Shown here: positions 52,376 through 62,290 of the stretch, in pieces
How positions within the stretch are numbered: the stretch's first letter is position 1
Layout of the letters: each line of letters opens with the position of its first letter
Origin: Sinorhizobium meliloti
Lineage (GTDB): Bacteria; Pseudomonadota; Alphaproteobacteria; Rhizobiales; Rhizobiaceae
Reading direction: 5' to 3'
NCBI RefSeq assembly: GCF_035610345.1
Contig: NZ_CP141214.1
Span: 1 to 64,000, forward strand
Length of the DNA: 64,000 bases
Program-made: the position numbers and the translations under genes
Notes under the pieces: generated by a model
Seen by the model: only the letters and a program-made list of their open reading frames with translations
Told to the model about the DNA's origin: nothing
Database searches by the model: none

Positions 52376-52735
52376 TCACTCCTTCGTCGGCTCCCAGAGC
52401 TCGACCGGATTGCCTTCGGGATCGTGAATGCGCGCAAAGCGTCCGACTTCTGAGTTCCACTCGGCCCGAGTTTCCACCGCAATCTCGCTTGCTTTCAGTT
52501 CTGCGATGAGGCCTTCGAGATCATCGACGCGGAAGTTGATCATCCACTGCTGTTCTGCTCGTCCAAAATAGTCGGTATTCTCAGAGAACGGCCCAAAAAT
52601 TGTTGTCCCTGCCTCTTGCAGCCATACGGACTTGTGCAGGTCGTCAATCCCAAGATGCTTCTCGTACCACTCGGCGAGCCCAACCGGGTCCGTCGCCCTG
52701 AAGAACACACCACCAATTCCAACGACCTTCGGCAT
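52376..52735 (-). CDS. VOC-family (glyoxalase/bleomycin-resistance fold) protein
   Basis: A 119-aa single-module VOC protein. It begins V-V-G-I-G-G-V-F-F-R-A-T-D-P-V-G-L-A-E-W-Y and ends with the metal-ligand strand I-H-D-P-E-G-N-P-V-E-L-W-E, which supplies a conserved Glu. These proteins act as dimers in lyase, dioxygenase or resistance roles. No partner gene is adjacent, so the substrate cannot be guessed. Confidence 0.85.
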   Translation of the reverse strand: MPKVVGIGGVFFRATDPVGLAEWYEKHLGIDDLHKSVWLQEAGTTIFGPFSENTDYFGRAEQQWMINFRVDDLEGLIAELKASEIAVETRAEWNSEVGRFARIHDPEGNPVELWEPTKE

Positions 52736-52996
52736 GGGATTCTCCTTAATCCTAGTCTAGGACGGGACAATGCTGATGCAGGTACTCACATGCAACTCGA
52801 AGATCAAGCTCGACGCGACGTTCGCTTTGTCGGGTACCAATGACTGCAAGGGGTCGAAGGGAGGCGTTCTTCACGAGCCCAGACAACGGCACGTTGCGAG
52901 GGGCATCACGTTCTGGGCCAGAATGATCGCATAAATTGTCGATCGGAACGGCGCTGCTGTTCGTGCCACGGGGGATTTTGTCGGGTTAAGCGTTGC

Positions 52997-53314
52997 TCAG
53001 TTGTTCTTGATTTGCTCGACTGCAGCAGCGAGCAGTTCATCCATGATGCTGCGGATCTGAGTATCTGAGAGGACCACGCCGGCCACATCGAAATCGGTGC
53101 GCACCTTGCGGAACACATCATTGTCTCCTACCTCTTCGAAGTCTGCCTGCACCACCTCCTTGGCATAGGTGTCGGCATCCGTGCCCGTTTTACCGAGCTT
53201 TTCGGCGGCCCACAGGCCGAACAATTTGTTGCGCCGGGCCATGGCCTTGAACTTGGTTTCCTCGTCCATCGCGAACTTTTTTTCGAAGCCTTCCTGGCGA
53301 TCTCTTATGCTCAC
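52997..53314 (-). CDS. F1-ATPase inhibitor subunit zeta (DUF1476)
   Basis: The 105-aa protein is of the DUF1476 family, identified in Paracoccus as the zeta subunit, which blocks ATP hydrolysis by the F1-ATPase of alphaproteobacteria. It has the typical N-terminal inhibitory helix F-E-K-K-F-A-M-D-E-E-T-K-F-K-A-M-A-R-R-N-K-L (residues ~9-30) and G-L-W-A-A-E-K-L-G. This is normally a chromosomal single-copy gene. Its presence here among remnants suggests a second copy. Confidence 0.85.
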   Translation of the reverse strand: MSIRDRQEGFEKKFAMDEETKFKAMARRNKLFGLWAAEKLGKTGTDADTYAKEVVQADFEEVGDNDVFRKVRTDFDVAGVVLSDTQIRSIMDELLAAAVEQIKNN

Positions 53315-54036
53315 GGCTTAACCTCCCGGTTCCGGTACGATTTCCGACGTGCCCGATATCCACCGGATCACGGAGCTCGTCGGAACCGAGGATGGCGCGG
53401 TTGGACGACACTCGCAAGTCCTGATCGTGTCAGCCGGTGGACGCAAGCTCGCGGAAATCCTTGCGGGGCGACTGCGAAGTGGGCGCGACCCAGAGCACGT
53501 CAGGTTTACCGAGTGCTTGAAGACCGACCGATATTGGCGCTGCCGGCAGGGCGGCGGATGGTTCAAATGTTATTGCACATGTCCCACCGCGGCAGAGGGT
53601 ATGCGTCGGCTTCGTAAAACGTCCACACCTGCTGACCGTTGTAACGGGCGTCTTCGACCTCGAGGACGAAGCCGCGGAGCAGGGACGCCCCGGCATTCAA
53701 GTCTCACGGGCGGCCGATTGGCTAATCGATCACCTAGCGTCGTCTATCCTTGACCACTCTTTCCGTCGCGTTGAGCCGAACATCGCGTGCCATGCCCGGC
53801 GACAAGACGAAGGGGACGATAGTTTGACTTACATCAAGGCGACAGGGATCGAGGATCGACGTGCTATTTTGACGGACAGTGCTCAAGAGAACCGAGCCGG
53901 CGTGCCAGCTGCCGATTTGGTGTCTCAACGACGTCACTACTTTTGGGCTGCCGAGCAGGGATTTCCCGCAATACCGATTTCCTCCTGCCGCGGATCCGCA
54001 ATTCGGAAGTGATGTTGTGCCTGCTCGCCAGGCAAC
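53315..54036. other. Unassigned open stretch, probably gene remnants
   Basis: The plus-strand frame open from about 53523 to 54012 reads for example V-P-P-R-Q-R-V-C-V-G-F-V-K-R-P-H and V-S-R-A-A-D-W-L-I-D-H-L, which looks protein-like. It has no ATG or GTG before a TTG at 53824, so it may be the 3' part of a broken gene. A second plus-strand frame (53349-53753, 134 aa) overlaps it. I do not recognise either. Confidence 0.3.
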
Positions 54037-54062
54037 AAAAAAGGCCGGGCAAACCCGACCTT
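54037..54062 (-). terminator. Rho-independent terminator downstream of the esterase gene
   Basis: On the minus strand AAGGTCGGG and CCCGGCCTT (9 bp with one G-T wobble, TTTG loop) are followed by TTTTTT. It lies 170 bp after the stop of the leftward esterase gene. Confidence 0.75.
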
Positions 54063-54231
54063 CCTCACGTCGCTTCAATTCCAGTGCCAGTACATCCGTG
54101 GTCAAAAGTTTCAAGCGACTTGCGGCCCCGGGAACATCCTCAGACGCTCACCAGCAAGGCCGATGTGCAAACGTATAGAGGCAGATTGTGTTCGCAACGA
54201 GGTGATCATATCCGCTGACGCGAAGATCTTG

Positions 54232-55422
54232 TTACCGCATCAGACCCGCCGCTCGAAGCGCGTCGTTTATGACCTTGGCGATCCTGCCGTCCGAAGCAGT
54301 GCCGACGGTGGTCGCCCGCGATCTGGCGTAGCGCAATGCCCTTTCTATCGTGGATGCCGCGACCTCGGGTTCTTCCCGCTGGACAAAATTGCCGGCTGTC
54401 TCAGCCTCTTCGACGTCTGCCTCCGTAGCCAGACCCCATGAACGTGCGATACGCACGGTCGAGGAAATTCCCGCCTCAAGCATATGCGGACCGGCTCTCC
54501 CAATCGCGACATCGCTGCTCGTCGCCAGAGGAACACCGTGGCCCATCCCTTTGACGAAATAGGTCTCCACGACCTGCCTACCATCCGCGTCGAGCCAGAC
54601 TCTGCGGCTATGGCCATGTATCAACTCGCTCCGCGTTGGCTCCGTGGCGAGGCCATGAACGCCGGACCATTGCTTGACGATCTGGTCCGCGTTCCTGGGT
54701 CGGACCGTCTGGTCATGCGTCCCGTGCCAGATCGAAATCGAAGGCCAGAGCCCCTTGTGGTTCGATGCGCTCTTGAGTACGGACTGAAGCCCGGAGACAG
54801 TCGGCGGATTGCGGCCTTGCATACGCTCGAACGCCTCAGCGACCGTGCCTGCCACACCATAAGGCAGCCCGCTGATGATTGCGCCGCCCGCAAATATGTC
54901 GGGATAGGTCGACAGCATGACGTTCGCCATTGCGCCGCCTGCTGACAGGCCTGTGACAAAGATGCGCTTGGGATCGATACCTTGCGACTGGACGAGATGG
55001 CCGATCATCTGCCGGATGGACAACGCCTCTCCCGCATCCCGCCTGATGTCGCCTGGCTCGAACCAGTTGAAGCAGAGGTTGGCGTTGTTCGACCGCTGCT
55101 GCTCGGGATAGAGCACCGCAAATCCGCGTCGCTCTGCGAGTTGAGACCAGCCGGATCCAGTTGCATAGCCCTCTGCTGTCTGTGTGCAGCCATGCAGCGC
55201 AACCACAAGCGGGGCGTCGTGGGCCATGATCGACGGCAGAAACAGCCACGCCTTCAATGTTCCAGGATTTGAGCCAAACCCGGCGATTTCGACCAAGCGG
55301 TGATTTTGTGGGGGCTTGTTCAGCAATGCCGTCTCCTCGGCCGCCAATTGGGCCTGAACTGTTGATGTGGGGACGATTGCTGCGTCGCACAATGGGATTC
55401 TCAGGTTAATTCGCGTGCCCAT
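54232..55422 (-). CDS. PHB-depolymerase-family (LpqC-type) esterase
   Basis: The 396-aa protein is a serine hydrolase with oxyanion region V-A-L-H-G-C-T-Q-T (residues ~76-84), nucleophile elbow G-L-S-A-G-G-A-M (Ser near 160), catalytic Asp in H-G-T-H-D-Q-T-V and His in G-M-G-H-G-V. This is the esterase PHB family, related to LpqC and feruloyl/acetylxylan esterases; true PHB-granule activity is not implied. The first ~40 residues are not a clear signal peptide and the real start may be inside. The last ~80 residues go beyond the catalytic domain. Confidence 0.85.
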   Translation of the reverse strand: MGTRINLRIPLCDAAIVPTSTVQAQLAAEETALLNKPPQNHRLVEIAGFGSNPGTLKAWLFLPSIMAHDAPLVVALHGCTQTAEGYATGSGWSQLAERRGFAVLYPEQQRSNNANLCFNWFEPGDIRRDAGEALSIRQMIGHLVQSQGIDPKRIFVTGLSAGGAMANVMLSTYPDIFAGGAIISGLPYGVAGTVAEAFERMQGRNPPTVSGLQSVLKSASNHKGLWPSISIWHGTHDQTVRPRNADQIVKQWSGVHGLATEPTRSELIHGHSRRVWLDADGRQVVETYFVKGMGHGVPLATSSDVAIGRAGPHMLEAGISSTVRIARSWGLATEADVEEAETAGNFVQREEPEVAASTIERALRYARSRATTVGTASDGRIAKVINDALRAAGLMR

Positions 55423-55822
55423 TTTTCTGAGGCCTTACAGGCGGTGCAAATTCCAATGGACAGCAGAACCGCCGACAAAATCAGGGGCAGGGATGCCACG
55501 CACCCCGCGGATTATCTCACGACGGACAAGCCTCCATGGCCACAAGGCATGGAGGCCGCGCAGCGACGAAGGGCAGGTCGCGCCGCCGTTTCCTCCGAAA
55601 GATGACCGGAGCGCCTGACATCATCTGCGAGTTTGGCTCACGATCCTGACCTACCGCGATGGCGACTGCAACATGCAAGATTAACCCCTGCAGCGTTGCC
55701 AAGCACCTTGGAGAGGCGGTGGTTGCCTCGATCTGGCGTGAGGCAAGGCGGCCGTACCTCCGACTAGGAGCTATGCCCACTCGCATGTAAGGCCAGTCGA
55801 CCGACGCCCATCTCCGGCTTCT
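55423..55822. other. 400 bp without a recognised gene
   Basis: Only the hairpin at 55530-55556 stands out. The stretch lies upstream of the esterase gene and should hold its promoter, which I could not place. Confidence 0.4.
55530..55556. terminator. Stem-loop upstream of the esterase gene
   Basis: GCCTCCATG (55530-55538) and CATGGAGGC (55548-55556) are perfect 9-bp arms with a 9-base loop. On the minus strand TTGTCC follows, so it could end transcription coming from the CorA remnant side. Confidence 0.4.
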
Positions 55823-56052
55823 TCAGAGCCAGCCGCGCCTCTTGAAATACAGGAACGGCATAACGGCCGAAAGAATCATCAAGCCGATCGCGAACGGATA
55901 GCCGATCTGCCATTGGAGTTCCGGCATCACATCAAAGTTCATGCCGTAAATCGGGGCGACGAGCGTCGGCGGGAGAAATACGACCGCCGCCACGGAGAAG
56001 ATCTTGATGATCATGTCGGCATTGCCGACGGAGCAGATGGTCCGTACGCATT
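55823..56052 (-). pseudogene. CorA-type magnesium channel, C-terminal remnant
   Basis: About 75 residues contain both final membrane helices of CorA and the signature loop Y-G-M-N-F ([13 protein letters not shown]). The last helix and a basic tail (F-K-R-R-G-W-L) end at a stop. The large cytoplasmic funnel domain is missing and unrelated DNA begins near 56052. Confidence 0.8.
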
Positions 56053-56182
56053 ACTAAGTCAGCAACCGCTCAGACGCTGGCATTCAATTCTGACAGCTCA
56101 CACACGCTATCGCCGCCGCCCACGCACCCGGTGAACCCCGATTGCGTCAACGACAGTTCCGGCGTGGTGGCCCGGTATTCCC

Positions 56183-56440
56183 TACGGCAGAACTGCCGCG
56201 ATCGCCCGGCCCAGACGGTCGACATTCTCGATCCGACAAGTCTCACCCATAAGTCCGATTCGCCAGATGCGCCCCGCGAGCGGCCCGAGTCCTCCGCCGA
56301 TCTCTATCCCGAACTCGTCGAGCAGGCGTCTGCGCGCGGGCGCGTCCTCCACGCCTTCTGGGAGCTAAACCGTATTCGGCTGCGGCAGCCGGTGCTCCTT
56401 GTCGAAAACGAAGCCGACGCCCAGCCCGCCGGCCCGGCAG
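56183..56440 (-). pseudogene. Class V aminotransferase (alanine/serine-glyoxylate type), C-terminal remnant
   Basis: The minus strand reads [24 protein letters not shown], then [13 protein letters not shown] and a proper end A-V-L-P-stop. This is the C-terminal domain of AGXT/PucG-type enzymes. An in-frame TAG breaks it just before L-P-E-G, where related proteins continue, and no pyridoxal-phosphate lysine region is present. Confidence 0.75.
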
Positions 56441-56692
56441 CTCATCTTGGGCGAAGATGCACGATTCGCTTTAAGTGCGAAGGCACATATTCCAGCACTT
56501 CGCGCTCACTCGTCTTGGTGGTCACCTATGGCGGCAGTTACACCCGCAGGAGTGCGCTCATTTCGTATGCGTTGTTTAGAATATTCACATATCCTAAATA
56601 CATGCATCCTAGGATTCTCCCATCAGGAAGTTGCGTGCTGTGATCCATGGCATGGACCTTTCGTCCGTAGATGCACCGATTTGGAGGAGCAC
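56441..56692. other. Leader region of the chemotaxis receptor gene
   Basis: No gene is recognised. A relatively AT-rich patch at about 56570-56610 (TATGCGTTGTTTAGAATATT...) may contain the promoter of the gene at 56693, but no clear -35/-10 pair is convincing. Confidence 0.35.
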
Positions 56693-58429
56693 ATGTTTGC
56701 ATTTGGTGCCGGCGCTGACGCGAAGGCAATTCTCGACGCAATGAGCAAGTCTCAGGCAATCATCGAGTTCAAGCTCGACGGCACGATTATAACCGCGAAC
56801 GAGAACTTCTGCCGTGCGCTCGGCTACCAGTTGGGGGAAATCGTCGACAAGCATCATCGAATGTTCGTCGATCCGACCGAGGCTGCGACGGCTGACTACA
56901 GAAAATTCTGGGCGAGGCTCGCATGTGGTGAGTACGATCGGCGCCAATATAGACGCATTTCAAAGGACGGCACTGAGATTTGGATTGAAGCATCCTACAA
57001 TCCAATCTTTAGGGGCGGTAAGCCCTACAAGGTTGTTAAGTTCGCCACCGACATCACGACCCAGAAGCGGAGGGCTGCCGAAGACAGTGGCAAGCTCAAC
57101 GCAATTTCCCGTGCTCAGGCTGTCATAGAATTCACACCTAAAGGCGACATCCTAACCGCGAACGAAAACTTCCTGACGACCATGGGATATCAGCTATCTG
57201 AAATTCAGGGCAAGCACCATTCCATTTTCTGCGAGCCGAGCTACACCAACACCAAAACGTATAGCCAGTTCTGGGACAAGCTGGCCGGTGGTGAGTTCGT
57301 TTCGGATGAGTTCATGCGGCTTGGGAAGGGCGCCAAGAGGGTGTTCATCCAAGCAACCTATAATCCAATCTTCGACATGAACGGCAACATTTTCAAAGTC
57401 GTGAAATTTGCGACCGACATCACGGCCCGGGTGGGCAATGTCGACCAACTGGCTGGCGCACTGAACGCCCTGGCCGAGGGGGATCTGACTCAGTCAATCG
57501 CAGTGCCATTCCTGCCAGCTCTCGACAAGTTGCGGGTAGACTTCAACGGGGCTTCCTCTAAGCTCCGCTCGACTTTGCAGACAGTTTCCGAGAACGCCGG
57601 CGCAATCGCTTCCGCCTCCCAACAGATCCAGTCTGCCTCGAATGATCTGTCGAAGCGCACCGAGCAACAGGCCGCATCGGTAGAAGAGACGGCGGCCGCT
57701 CTCGAAGAAATCACTACAACCGTCAGCGACTCAAGCCACCGTGCTCAGGAGGCCGGAAAACTGGTCCGCAGGACGAAAGAGAATGCAGAGCACTCGGGCA
57801 ATGTCGTCGGCCAGGCGGTTGAAGCCATGGGCAAGATCGAAAAGTCCGCCAGTGAGATTGCCAACATCATCGGCGTGATTGACGAGATCGCTTTCCAGAC
57901 CAACCTTTTGGCGCTCAACGCCGGTGTCGAAGCAGCGCGTGCGGGAGAAGCCGGCAAGGGCTTTGCAGTTGTCGCACAGGAAGTTCGGGAACTGGCCCAG
58001 CGTTCAGCCAAGGCTGCAAAAGAGATCAAGGAGTTGATCAACGCATCCAATGAGCACGTGAAGAGTGGGGTCGCGTTGGTGGGCAATACTGGAAAGGCTC
58101 TGCAGGAGATGGTGACCCAGGTTTTGCAGGTTGACGGCAATGTAGAGGCTATCGTCGTAGCTTCCAAGGAGCAGGCAACTGGTCTCAAGGAAATCAATAC
58201 CGCCGTCAACACGATAGATCAGGGCACACAGCAAAATGCCGCTATGGTCGAGGAGACTTCGGCGGCAGCTTGCAGCCTCGCGCGAGAAGCAGAGAAACTA
58301 TTCGAACTTTTAGGGCAGTTCGACGTCGGTACAGGGGCCGGTGCCCACCGTACCGCGCCGACAGCAGTCAACGAGCAATCCCGACCCGTGGCGTCCGCGG
58401 CTGGTCGCATGACAGCCATGGTGGCGTAG
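56693..58429 (+). CDS. Soluble PAS-PAS methyl-accepting chemotaxis protein
   Basis: GGAGGAGC precedes the ATG. The 578-aa receptor has two PAS domains (about 10-125 and 135-250; both contain I-x-T-A-N-E-N-F and the end [13 protein letters not shown]), a short HAMP-like linker (L-A-E-G-D-L-T), and an MCP signalling domain with the hairpin tip [14 protein letters not shown] (near 395). There is no membrane segment, so it senses cytoplasmic cues, possibly redox or a heme/flavin ligand as in Aer-type receptors. The C-terminal tail lacks an obvious CheR-docking pentapeptide. The PAS pair looks like an internal duplication. Confidence 0.92.
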   Translation: MFAFGAGADAKAILDAMSKSQAIIEFKLDGTIITANENFCRALGYQLGEIVDKHHRMFVDPTEAATADYRKFWARLACGEYDRRQYRRISKDGTEIWIEASYNPIFRGGKPYKVVKFATDITTQKRRAAEDSGKLNAISRAQAVIEFTPKGDILTANENFLTTMGYQLSEIQGKHHSIFCEPSYTNTKTYSQFWDKLAGGEFVSDEFMRLGKGAKRVFIQATYNPIFDMNGNIFKVVKFATDITARVGNVDQLAGALNALAEGDLTQSIAVPFLPALDKLRVDFNGASSKLRSTLQTVSENAGAIASASQQIQSASNDLSKRTEQQAASVEETAAALEEITTTVSDSSHRAQEAGKLVRRTKENAEHSGNVVGQAVEAMGKIEKSASEIANIIGVIDEIAFQTNLLALNAGVEAARAGEAGKGFAVVAQEVRELAQRSAKAAKEIKELINASNEHVKSGVALVGNTGKALQEMVTQVLQVDGNVEAIVVASKEQATGLKEINTAVNTIDQGTQQNAAMVEETSAAACSLAREAEKLFELLGQFDVGTGAGAHRTAPTAVNEQSRPVASAAGRMTAMVA

Positions 58430-58837
58430 GCCTTTAACGGCAACGCTGCAGTTAAGGCTGGTGAAACGAGTACTGATTTCTCGCAGCTACCGCATCGTTA
58501 TGCAAAACGGCTCGTTTGACAACATTGTCAAACGAGCCGACATAGTGGCCTTCGCGGACACCGCTTACGGATGCTGCTCTTCGTTCGCGTAATCGGTCTC
58601 TTAGCTCCTCTGACGCATGCACGGCTTCATGACCGCACTTTCGTAATGCACCAACGCCCAGCAGTCGGAGCACTCGGCGAAAACGCTTCGTTGCACACTC
58701 CTATCAGACGGCGATTCCCGGCCGAGGAGCACGAATGATTGAGGGTCCATATGTGCAGGGCGCCTTTGCAGCCCGGCAGACAATCACGCTGCGACCCCCG
58801 CCAAAGGCGCATACCAACCGGGATTGAACGTAACAGG
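58430..58837. other. Convergent gap with a strong palindrome
   Basis: No gene recognised. The palindrome at 58508-58539 lies between the ends of the receptor gene and the leftward cyclic-di-GMP gene. Confidence 0.45.
58508..58539 (-). terminator. Perfect 15-bp-arm palindrome, likely terminator
   Basis: CGGCTCGTTTGACAA and TTGTCAAACGAGCCG flank two bases. Read on the minus strand the stem is followed by TTTTGC, which suits a terminator for the leftward gene that ends at 58838, although it is 300 bp away. A regulator-binding site is the alternative. Confidence 0.55.
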
Positions 58838-61024
58838 TCAGCGACTGTTGTGACTCGCGCTGCAGCTCGCCGCGGCTGCGCAATAGATTGCCGTAACTTC
58901 ATCGGCACTCACCGGCCTACTGAAGAGGTATCCCTGAAGTTGGTCGCAACCCGACAGGCGCACGGCCGTTGCCTGCTGTTCCGTCTCGATACCCTCGGCC
59001 GTGACAGGGATCTGCAGCGCATTGGCGAGGGCCACAGTTGCCTGAAGGACGGCTCCGGCATTTTGATCGACCTTCAGCGCCGCCACCAGCGAGCGATCCA
59101 CTTTCATACGGTCGAACCCAAAACGCCGAAGCGATCCGATGCTGGCATATCCAGCACCGAAATCATCCAATGCAACTTTGATGCCGATCTTCTTCAACCC
59201 GTCGATTGCGCGACGGGCCTGTTCTGGATTGGAAATTAGCACACCCTCCGTCACCTCGATCGTCAGCCGGTGGGGGTCAAAACCCGCATCTCTAATTGCG
59301 GCTGTGACCTGCTCGACGAATCGCGGGTTTTTGAGCTGCAGCGGAGAAATGTTAACTCCGAGATTCAACGCCGGCCACGCCGCGGCGGCGTTCAGCGCCG
59401 TCGTCAGTACCTGCAGGCCGAGCAAATCAATCATGCCGGCGCGCTCAGCAATCTGGATGAACACGTTGGGACCGATGGCGGTCCCGTCCTCCCTACTCCA
59501 GCGCGCTAGCGCCTCCACGCCGGTCACCGCGCCGGAGCGAGCATCGATTAGTGGTTGGAATAGAACCGATATACCACCCTTCAACAGTGTGGTGCGCAAC
59601 TGGCTTTCTAGTTCCGCCTGTTGGAGGGCGTCATCGTCAAAGCTGTTGTCGAAGTCGATAGTCATGCCGCGGCCGAGGTCTTTCGCACGGTAAAGTGCGA
59701 TGTCGGCGCGGCGCATGAGTTCGGCGATCTGCACCGAGCCGAGCGCAGATACCGCGACGCCAATGCTACAGCCAATCTCGATCGACCGTCCGTCAATCTC
59801 GAATACGCTCGCCAAGGCTTCTTGAAGCCGCCCGCCGAAGCTTGGGGCGAGCTCAGCACCAAGTTCGTTAATTGTCACCACCGCGAATTCGTCGCCGCCC
59901 AGGCGAGCAGCAAATGCGTCCTTCGGCAAGGTGTCGCGCAGCCGGTGGGCAACAGCGACAATGAGGGCGTCTCCAACCGCGTGCCCCCAGACGTCGTTGA
60001 CCGCCTTGAATCCGTCCAGATCGATGAAATGGAGCTTCACCTGCTTCCCGTTCAGTCTTAGGGGGTCGGAAACAGCAGCAAACTTCTCGAGTAGACCTGC
60101 GCGGTTCAAGAGGCCCGTCAGAGGATCATGCAGGGCGCGTCGGCGCGAAGCGAGTTCACTTTTGCGCAGATTGCGAATCGTTATGCCACCCGCGAATCCG
60201 ATGGAACAGAGAAACAGGACTAAAATCGCGCCTGCGGTTCTTAGGTCTCCGTCGACTTTCTCGTAGCTTTTTGTGCCTGGGGCCATCGAAGGCCAGGTGA
60301 AATAGGCGACATCGTCGGACGACACACCTTTCAGGGCAACGGCCAATCGTCCCGCAGAAGGCTTCAACTCAAGACGCAGGTCCGCAATTGCGAAACTGTT
60401 GGACACCTCGGCCACGACGGCCGGGGTAATCAGCTTTGCGAACACGAGCACATAGAAATCTCCCGGAACGAGCGACTCATCGCGTTCGAACGGTTGGATC
60501 GCGGCCGCGCCGATTAGTTCGGTTCCGGCGGAGGAGCGTGCGAAATGCACAGGAACTTCGTCGGACATTCTCACCCGTCTCGCCGCGTCGAGCAATGTCT
60601 GGAAATCGTCGATAAATTCGCCCGGCATGACGCCCATAGGAACGCCTTTACGGTACGCGACAACCGGCAGATTTTCGCTATCGACAACGATAACGGTGTC
60701 ATAAAGAGGGTAGTCGGCGGAGGTCGACGCCCAATTCTCGATAATCCAGTCGGCGCGCGTGTCGGCGTTCACCTCGGCATAGGCATCGTCCCAGTACGCG
60801 TTGTCGCGCAAGGTCGCCGCCATCTGCTTGCGAAGCGCCTGCACCGCTCCCGAAGTTGCTTGCAGGGCTCTTTGGTCATCGATGTCATCGGCCGTCGTCG
60901 TGAGGGTAGCGATGGAGCCCGCAATTAATCCGGCGAGTGCGGCTGCGACCAAGATAAATACAGCAGCGACGAGCAGCACCAATAGCTGTGTCTGGCGGCT
61001 TTCCGAGAGTGTATTCCTGTGCAT
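58838..61024 (-). CDS. CHASE4-GGDEF-EAL cyclic-di-GMP protein
   Basis: The 728-aa membrane protein has an N-terminal helix (residues ~12-36), a periplasmic CHASE4 sensor (about 45-250, with A-Y-W-D-D-A-Y and D-T-V-I-V-V-D), a second membrane helix (about 255-275), a GGDEF domain with intact R-L-G-G-D-E-F and an EAL domain with G-V-E-A-L-A-R-W, D-D-F-G-A-G and A-E-G-I-E-T. Both catalytic motifs look complete, so it may make or break cyclic di-GMP depending on the signal. It is next to a chemotaxis receptor, which suggests a motility/adhesion module. Confidence 0.94.
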   Translation of the reverse strand: MHRNTLSESRQTQLLVLLVAAVFILVAAALAGLIAGSIATLTTTADDIDDQRALQATSGAVQALRKQMAATLRDNAYWDDAYAEVNADTRADWIIENWASTSADYPLYDTVIVVDSENLPVVAYRKGVPMGVMPGEFIDDFQTLLDAARRVRMSDEVPVHFARSSAGTELIGAAAIQPFERDESLVPGDFYVLVFAKLITPAVVAEVSNSFAIADLRLELKPSAGRLAVALKGVSSDDVAYFTWPSMAPGTKSYEKVDGDLRTAGAILVLFLCSIGFAGGITIRNLRKSELASRRRALHDPLTGLLNRAGLLEKFAAVSDPLRLNGKQVKLHFIDLDGFKAVNDVWGHAVGDALIVAVAHRLRDTLPKDAFAARLGGDEFAVVTINELGAELAPSFGGRLQEALASVFEIDGRSIEIGCSIGVAVSALGSVQIAELMRRADIALYRAKDLGRGMTIDFDNSFDDDALQQAELESQLRTTLLKGGISVLFQPLIDARSGAVTGVEALARWSREDGTAIGPNVFIQIAERAGMIDLLGLQVLTTALNAAAAWPALNLGVNISPLQLKNPRFVEQVTAAIRDAGFDPHRLTIEVTEGVLISNPEQARRAIDGLKKIGIKVALDDFGAGYASIGSLRRFGFDRMKVDRSLVAALKVDQNAGAVLQATVALANALQIPVTAEGIETEQQATAVRLSGCDQLQGYLFSRPVSADEVTAIYCAAAASCSASHNSR

Positions 61025-61681
61025 GGGATGATACCTGCGGGGATTGTCAAAAAATTCCTCGGTCCGTCGGCCGGGAAGCAGGAGGCATCATGCCCGCGCT
61101 GCGCGCTGCGTCGTGAACGTACATGCTGCTACGCTAATGGAGACTTAACGTGCTTCCTCGAGGGAGGTTCTGCCTCAACCGGAGGCGCCTCTGCGGTGAT
61201 CAGCGCACCGATTTAGGGAAGGGGTTGATGGCGAGCCTAAGACGGCCATATTTCTCTTGCCGACCGAGCCAAGCTAACCAGGTGTTTCCGGACGTGCCCG
61301 ATTTGCTGCCTGATGAAGAATCCGAACTGCTCTGAGAGATAGCGGCAGATGGCATCGCGCGGGAAATATCGGCGACTACCAGCTGTCTGTGTGCCATCTG
61401 CGTTGCCCTTTCTTGGCGCGCGAAAGCGTAGCGCCAAAATCGCAGAGGCTTCGTGTCGTGAGGTTGGTTCGTTTCAACATCACTGCGACTAATCTTGCCG
61501 CCTCTTTGGTTTTTCCTACGGTTCACCGGTTCGCTCAACGGGCAGGTATTTCGGCCGGAAGGAAGGTGATGCTGGGGAGGTTGTTCCCCTTTCGACAGAT
61601 TTCCGGGGAGTTTGGCTTGAATTTCCTGTTTTGCCCCCTCCTTCGCATTGCCAGCGTCTCGCTCGGTTTCTATCCTGACGC
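61025..61681. other. 657 bp without a recognised gene
   Basis: Frames of up to 199 codons exist on the minus strand, but their composition (Ser/Arg/Gln-rich, no motif) and the absence of ribosome sites argue against real genes. Probably decayed DNA between the cyclic-di-GMP gene and the syrB region. Confidence 0.4.
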
Positions 61682-62236
61682 ATGATCCGCACCCGTTGGT
61701 GCGCCAAAGCCGAAGGAAACTGGAGGCCGATGGCATCTCAGCTCGATATGTTTCCCTCGCCGTGTGAGCCAGGCGATGATATTTTTGTGAAGCTGCCACC
61801 GCCCCTGAAACTGCGGCATCAGAGGCGCCTCGATGACGAGAGCATGGCCCAGTTGCTGGAGGAGCGCGGCAGCGATCGCGTGCTGCGCGGCGGCCTGCAG
61901 AAGCCGACTGTCCCGATCCCGCCTGAAATCACCCGCCTCACAGAAATTTCCGATGAGATGGTTGCCGGGCAGATGATTGATGTCGGCTTGCTTGGAGCAT
62001 TGATCGATCCCGCCGACGTCGTAATCGCCCACAATGCCCGCTTCGATCGTCCCTTTTGCGAGGCGTTCTCCAGCATGTCGGAGATCTATCAGTGGGAAGA
62101 GGCCGTCCCACCCCTAAAAAGGCTGACGGCGTTGATCGATACAAGGGGTGATCCGGAGGGCATTGACGAGCATGCCACGGCAAGCAGTTTGCGCAGGCTC
62201 GTTACCGCGATGGCGGTGCAGTCTCGAAAGGTGTGA
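61682..62236 (+). pseudogene. DnaQ-like 3'-5' exonuclease, rearranged remnant
   Basis: The 184-codon frame contains P-I-P-P-E-I-T-R-L-T-E-I-S-D-E-M-V-A-G and, 20 residues on, V-I-A-H-N-A-R-F-D-R-P-F-C-E, the ExoII motif region of DEDD exonucleases (H-N-A-x-F-D). The ExoI block (D-x-E-T-T-G) that should precede it is missing, and the C-terminal ExoIII region is replaced by unrelated sequence. The start (S-Q-L-D-M-F) also seems foreign. It might still be translated, but not as an active nuclease. Confidence 0.6.
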
Positions 62237-62290
62237 GGAAGGGACAGCGGCAGCAGGATCACCGTCCGGCGTGCTCAAGGTTGGATCACT

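Noticed and set aside
61200..61799. 199-codon minus-strand frame
   Set aside because: No motif, low-complexity Ser/Gln/Arg composition and no ribosome site.
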